Source: Isoetes taiwanensis (taxonomy: Eukaryota > Streptophyta > Lycopodiopsida > Isoetales > Isoetaceae). From it: a stretch of 64,000 nt of DNA. The notes beneath the pieces are model-generated. The model did no database searches, was not told where the DNA came from, and was given only the letters and a program-made list of their open reading frames with translations. Of the stretch, positions 59,150 to 64,000 are shown in pieces (within the stretch, counting starts at the first letter, position 1; each line of letters starts with the position of its first letter). The translations under genes and the position numbers were made by a program. The DNA is taken from the NCBI GenBank assembly GCA_021234155.1, contig JAJEKV010000108.1, forward strand, positions 2,338,676-2,402,675, written 5' to 3'.

Positions 59150-60371
59150 GAAGAAAGGAGGAAGGGGCTCAAGTTGTTGAGAGTGGATAGCCTGGACAAG
59201 CTAAAGAAGGTTGTTTCTGCACTGCAGCTAGAGGTGCAATGTTGTCATTTTGTGTTGGGGCACTCCTAATGTCTTTCTTTTGGTCTCATCCATGATGGGC
59301 TTTCCCCTTCTTTTATCCTGCCTTACTTGAGATTCAAGCACATGTGGTTGTGTTCTGGCTATGGTCCTACAACTTCGTTGTTTGGCAAGCTTCAAAGTAC
59401 ATTGTCGTTTTAAAGGAGAACCTTATTCAGCGCATATGAACAAAAGCTCTGAATGAATGTATATTTTTACCTTTGTTGCTTCCCTTGGTTGGTCTATACT
59501 TGTTACAAAAGGAATACAGAGCAATAAATCTTAATCAGTGGACTGCCTTTCTACGCTTGTGTGAGGAGGTATGTTGTTAGAGAAAGTATGGTTTGTTTTT
59601 TTCGCTGCCTATCTCTTGTTCTCTTTTGCTATCATGAATCGCTTATGCTTAGTTCTAGGGAATAAATTACTAATTGCATATTTTTTATTAGCCAGAATGA
59701 CTTTAGCTAAACTTGCTCGATATTAATCCCAAAACCTTCTGTGGCTTAGCTAAACTGTACACATTTTTTCTCTCATACTTTCTAACGTTTAGCTAAACTA
59801 ACCCAAACATCATCCCAAAAATTTCTATGGTGAGGCCAACAGAAAATATTAAGCCAAATTACGATACTTTTTTTCAATATATTCCACTTATTTTAGTCAT
59901 TGTCTTTGTGAAAACATTCTAAAGTAATGCTAACTAGCAAAGTCTAAGACTCAAATTAATTCATAATGCTAGAAACTAAACTACTAATCATATATTTCAT
60001 ATAAACTAGAATGATGTTAGCTAAACTAACCCGAAATTCATTCTAAAAGTTTCTATAGTTTAGCTAAACAATACAAAATTTCACTCTCTTACTTTCTAGC
60101 ATTTGGCTAAAGAGCTCCAGGGTTGGCGCAATCCCGAAAAAAGTTAAGCTAAAATTATTATTTTTTTCCCAGTTTTTTCCATTTACTTTAGCCAAATTTT
60201 TTTGAAAATGTGCTCAAAAATCGCCAAATAGCTAAGTTTAGCCCTTAAATTATTCCATGCTTAGTTCACGACTGTTTTACACAGGTGAAATCAGATTTAA
60301 GTAATTATGATGAGAGTCAAGCATGGCCTCTTCTTTTGGACAAATATGTTGAGTGGACTCGAAATATATGA
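59150..60371 (+). pseudogene. DCN1-like (AAR3-type) neddylation gene, 3' exons
   Basis: DCN1-like proteins promote NEDD8 attachment to cullins through a C-terminal PONY domain. Exons on plus: 59150-59233 (EERRKGLKLLRVDSLDKLKK), about 59512-59568, perhaps starting a little earlier (EYRAINLNQWTAFLRLCEE), and 60285-60371 (VKSDLSNYDESQAWPLLLDK, YVEWTRNI, stop). Splice sites are good and the last two exons join in phase. The middle exon of the PONY domain, normally about 40-60 residues, is not found between 59234 and 59511, and upstream exons are not identified, so this is probably a fragment. A hAT-like element occupies the last intron. An alternative is a live gene whose missing exons have diverged beyond what I can see. 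Confidence 0.68.
59655..60258. mobile_element. hAT-like non-autonomous element, second copy
   Basis: Flanked by the duplication GCTTAGTT (59647-59654 and 60259-60266). The left end is CTAGGGAATAAATTAC, the right end TTAAATTATTCCAT. It shares both ends and the internal 'tagctaaac' motifs with 50251-50973. It lies in the last intron of the DCN1-like gene, close to the acceptor at 60284. Confidence 0.75.
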
Positions 60372-60379
60372 TGCAAGTC

Positions 60380-61300
60380 AATTTTAAAAGAAGATAGAAT
60401 CAGGAGGGCCTAGCCAAAGCCAAGAAAAAAAAACCCATTTCATTGTGTACCCTGTCAGAAGAAAATTCTTATTGATCCATTTGTTGGTTTGAATTTTGCT
60501 AAATACGAAGTTATTACTTCTAATAAAGGGCTGTGGTGGCGGATATTTTCTGCTACTTTTAGGTCTGTACAATGGAATAGTTTTCAAAGTTATTTTTGTC
60601 CCTTTACTGTGTTATATGTGCAACGTAGTCTTTGCTATTGTTTAATGTTACTTAAAGAATAACTCTATTTTAGAGTTTTCAAGATATGTAAGATATGACC
60701 CATTAATTTAAACAAATGTGTTGGCATACAAAATAAGGCTTATAAACCCTAAGCTGTGAAGTTTCGAAGATCCTGGTAAAACAATGACTAGTAATTGAGT
60801 CGAATCCCAGATCCCAGATGAACAGTGTATTTCGAAATAACAATTAGTTTAGACATTGGAATAACGCAGAATATATGTCCTAATGCATATAACCATTACA
60901 TATGGAAATAACGAAATTGGTTAAACCAACATTGGAACAACTGAACATTGTGAACATGGTTGAAACGCATTTGGTTATATAGGGAGAGTATTTAATATCA
61001 ATGTGAACATAGTTGAAATGCATTTGGTCAGACAGGGATAGTATTTAATATCAACGAGCTTCTTGATTAAACAAGAAATTTGTCTAGACAAATATTAGTG
61101 CCAACATTTTTCTTTTGGTAGTAAGGTGGTATTTATATGACGACAACGGAGGTGGCTTGGATATGGCAATGAGTGTGGAAAAGACATGTCAATGAGGTGA
61201 CCGAGTGACTGACATGCTTACAATTTTTTGCACACGACTTCTAAAATCCATGCACGACGATTTCTTAGAAAACAAAGATGTGTTCCAGTGTACAAGTTTG
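60380..61300. other. No gene seen
   Basis: AT-rich sequence downstream of the DCN1-like stop codon. A segment of about 60 bp containing gaaatgcatttggt is duplicated at about 60965 and 61012 with 'atagtatttaatatcaa'. No coding region. Confidence 0.4.
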
Positions 61301-61309
61301 CTTTCTCAG

Positions 61310-61480
61310 GAAAGCAAAAGTGTATTCCGGAATACACTTTTGCTTTCTCTATACACTTTGGATCTTCAGAGAAAGCAAAAATGTATTCCGGAATACACTT
61401 TTGCTTTCTCTAAAAATCCAAAGTGTATTCTGGAATACACGTTTGTTTTCTAGAAAAGCAAAAGTGTATTCCAGAATACA
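61310..61480. repeat. Palindrome cluster II with extended 38-bp palindrome
   Basis: Four copies of the GTGTATTCCGGAATACAC-type palindrome at 61320-61337, 61382-61398, 61423-61440 and 61464-61480. The first is the centre of a perfect 38-bp palindrome (61310-61347) with arms GAAAGCAAAAGTGTATTCC. The second extends to 42 bp with one mismatch (61369-61410). Spacing is about 40-60 bp. It could form strong hairpins or serve as a dimer-binding site; function unknown. Confidence 0.88.
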
Positions 61481-61489
61481 ATTTTGTTT

Positions 61490-62340
61490 TGAAAGTTTTT
61501 CGTTTTATGTGTCCTAGTGTTCAATTATCTACTTGCTTATCTTCTTGTTTTTTATTCAGCCAATAGAACGTCAAACATGTTTGATGGAACAACTAAACGT
61601 GGAGACTTGGGACAGATACCCAGTTGCAAGGTCTGACAAGTGTATTGTTCGATACACACCAAATTTTGAGGGTGCCAAATTGATATACTGAAAAAATTTA
61701 AAGAAATAATTATTATTTTTTCTTCTCTATTTTGATGTTTTTGATATCTCACTTTCAGAGATTATGTATTCATGTCTACATTTCAAGGGTGTTTCTTTGC
61801 AAAGAACAACCTTGTCACTTAATAGGGGTCAAAGTGGGTGAAAAAAAAAAACTAAACCTTTTGAAATCCTTAAGTTTATCCAAAAAAGGCTAATTTTAAG
61901 AGCGTGGTCTCTTTTTTAAGGGAATCTTTGAAACGGGAGTTCTGCAACACTCCCGTTTCAATTGCAATGTTCAAGGGTGCATTTAAATTCCATTATTTAC
62001 CTGTTGGTTTTGAGCTAGAGCAGATGAAGAAATTCCAACATCTGGTCCAAGAAGAGAGGTATACACCAATAACTTCAAGGCATTGCAGCCATATGGACCC
62101 ACTATGACAGTGGCATAGCTAGCTGACAGTTTATTTGTGGGCTAGTTGGAGTTGACTTTGTTAGTCGGGGGAATGACATATCCTAGTCTAGAAGAAGCTG
62201 TCCGAGTCTTCAAGTTTAAGGAACAAGTCCAGGATCAGATTAAGAAAAGTCGGGAAGAACAACCCAACATTGGAATTCATAATGAAAAAACCCTCATTAG
62301 CAGAGAGAGAGATTCTCTACTACTCATGGAGATACAAGAA
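61490..62340. other. No confident gene
   Basis: Open frames at 61904-62107 and 62146-62400 (plus) have no recognised domain. A short inverted repeat surrounds gaaacgggagttctgcaaca, then ctcccgtttc at 61931-61960. The second frame runs into LTR-like sequence and is probably spurious. Confidence 0.35.
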
Positions 62341-62342
62341 GC

Positions 62343-62610
62343 CCCTTGGCCTAGGCTGACCCACTGGATAATTGAGACGGAACTAACGATCAGGAGATAA
62401 TGATACTTTTACATCCATTACTTAGCTATACAACAACACTCACATATAATATAAAATCCACAATAGTTTCTATTGCAAAACACTCTTAATATTTACAAGC
62501 CACACCCATGATCAATTGGACTTGGCCTCGTCCGAGGTCACAGAGGAAGAAATAGGTGAGTTCTTCTCCGTGGAATACTCATCTCTAGATTCTCTGTCTG
62601 AAGCTTGGAT
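62343..62610 (-). repeat. Reversed copy of the 54.9-kb LTR segment
   Basis: The reverse complement contains agagatgagtattcca, ggagaagaactcacc, ggatgtaaaagtatcattat, ctcctgatcgttagtt and gcctaggccaaggggct, matching 54864-55020 with about 100 extra bases in the middle (tattaagagtgttttgcaat region). It is a related LTR in the opposite orientation. No primer-binding site follows, so it may be a 3' LTR or a solo LTR. Confidence 0.6.
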
Positions 62611-62619
62611 TCAGAGAAC

Positions 62620-64000
62620 TAGCCGTTCTTATACTAATTGATATGAGTGACCTCTTCACCCTGTAAAACTAGCAACTCAGTTAATCAGAAGAGTTTGAAA
62701 TCTCTTTAAAAAAATCTCTTGGCACAAATTCTCCACCCAACCGGGCTTCATCTTGCAGATGCTCAAGGTTTTCCCAGTTCTGAGAAGTTGTTATCCAACG
62801 AGATAACCTCTTTGGGGCTTTTGAAAGAGAAATCAAATAGGATTCGGCTTGCAGGTATCTCAATGGGTTAGACAGCAAAGACTTCTATCACGCTTAAGGA
62901 TCTCTCTCTTTATATAATGCTTGTCATATTTTACGAGCTCTACCTTTAGCCTAAATTAAATTCGTCCTCTAAAACTGGCCCACAGCCTTAAAACGGTTCC
63001 CCCTTAATCGATTTATTTATTGGCTAGTCCATTGGATTAGCAACTAAGAGATCTTGTGTTCAAGTCTCTGGGGGTTCGTCATATGTCCTCATGGATGCTG
63101 CCAATGTGGCATGACGTAAAAATACTATCTATCTATCGATCTATCTATCTTAATCGTCTAAGGATAAAGCCTAATCTGGCCAATCCGACTTGTATTCAGG
63201 TCTTTCCGGCCAATTCCAGTCTTGTTCGCCCATTCTGAACCCAATCCGGGTTCCTCCATTCATTCTGCTATTCAACTGGTTGTTACAATAGCGACCACAA
63301 CTAACAAGTTTGTTTTAAACATATTATTAACTTCAATAGTAACCAAAGATTAGCTTTCCTTCAACAATTGTGTTTAAATCAAATCTCAATTATTCTTTTA
63401 GCTAGACTTTTAATTGCGAGTTTGCATCCTTGTTCCTCCTGCAAGACATCTGAGCCATTCCCCCGAGCTTGCGTTGTAACAATTCCTTCCCTTACTAAGG
63501 CTGATCGTCCTCGATCATCTGCCTTGCAGGGTTAACCAATTTTCTAGGCTGGTAATCTTACCATCTGCCTCTAAGTCTCTAAGGAGCTGGCTTTTGTGCT
63601 GCATTCATAGTTACCTCCTTACCTTTTACGAGAGCAACATTTGATTCAAAATAAACACTTTTATTACTCATATCAAATGAAAACCATGCTCAATCATTCC
63701 AGCACATACTTAATCCACTTATCTTTGTTCAGTCACATACTCACATAAAACATCTTTTAATCTACTTATCTTTGTTCGGATGAACGATCTGAAGACGACT
63801 TCTGTCATAGGCTTCTGCCTTTTCTTTGTCAAACTTGGTATGGAAACTTTCAGGAACTTCTTCAGCAAGGTGGACATGGGGCAATGCAGCGTCTCTTTTA
63901 ATTTCTCATTTGGTATTCAATCTGTACAATTGATTATAGATTGAAGCATATGTGGCTTCTCTGAGCAGTGCGGGAGATTGCTCAGATTACTCTTTGTCTC
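62620..64000. other. Mostly unassigned; possible SINE head at 63018-63070
   Basis: On the minus strand a 65-residue open frame (62878-62681) precedes the reversed LTR and may be retroelement coding, but is not recognised. At 63020-63070, tggctagtccattgg resembles a Pol III A box and tgttcaagtctc a weak B box, spaced as in tRNA-derived SINEs. A (CTAT)n run is at 63126-63150. Nothing else is recognisable to the window end. Confidence 0.3.

Noticed and set aside
61310-61480. CRISPR-like array of repeats and spacers
   Set aside because: Repeats are palindromic, very AT-rich, few and uneven in spacing, in a plant nuclear context with no cas genes.
62146-62400. 84-residue plus-strand open frame
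   Set aside because: Its second half lies in sequence that is the reverse of an LTR, so it is not a gene.

Overview
This is nuclear DNA from a land plant with a large, repeat-choked genome. The evidence is spliced plant-type exons with GT-AG introns, tRNA-iMet-primed LTR retrotransposons, LINEs, Helitrons with plant-type termini, and host gene fragments of clear plant families. A fern or other seedless vascular plant would fit, but that is an inference from general character and no marker here proves it. There are no prokaryotic features.

Layout. 0-3.6 kb: diverged direct repeats and a foldback structure. 3.6-5.0 kb: the one apparently intact host gene, an ADP-ribosylation factor (ARF1-type) GTPase on the minus strand, with five coding exons plus a possible last intron that is in frame. 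5.7-10.8 kb: a short MITE, stand-alone LINE 3' tails, and two 5'-truncated LINEs with zf-RVT C-termini. 12.06-39.92 kb: a train of minus-strand Helitrons joined end to end (CTAG of one directly followed by TC of the next). The first contains a 13.3-kb Copia element, which is itself broken by a plus-strand Helitron (19750-24196) carrying DOMON, ABCC-transporter and subtilase gene fragments, and by a hairpin-ended cassette (16350-19649). The last Helitron keeps the C-terminus of the Pif1-like helicase plus two related genes of unknown function.

41.5-46.2 kb: a tandem pair of hairpin-ended cassettes. One carries hexokinase and mitochondrial carrier fragments, the other a multi-exon methionine synthase fragment. 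They are separated by a conserved linker of about 210 bp that recurs at 1.75 and 58.4 kb. 47.1-52.6 kb: a nearly full-length but frameshifted LINE with a hAT-like insertion in its reverse transcriptase. 54.9-55.5 kb: start of another LTR element (PBS and gag). 57.3-58.8 kb: another cassette with its linker. 59.1-60.4 kb: 3' exons of a DCN1-like (cullin neddylation) gene, with a second hAT-like copy in an intron. 55.8-56.3 and 61.3-61.5 kb: clusters of an 18-bp palindrome.

Apart from ARF and perhaps the DCN1-like exons, almost everything recognisable is mobile DNA or host gene pieces carried by it. The most novel-looking component is the cassette family: shared GTGTGAATATG termini, a subterminal GGCCC hairpin, gene fragments kept with introns, and a linker always flanked by outward-facing ends.
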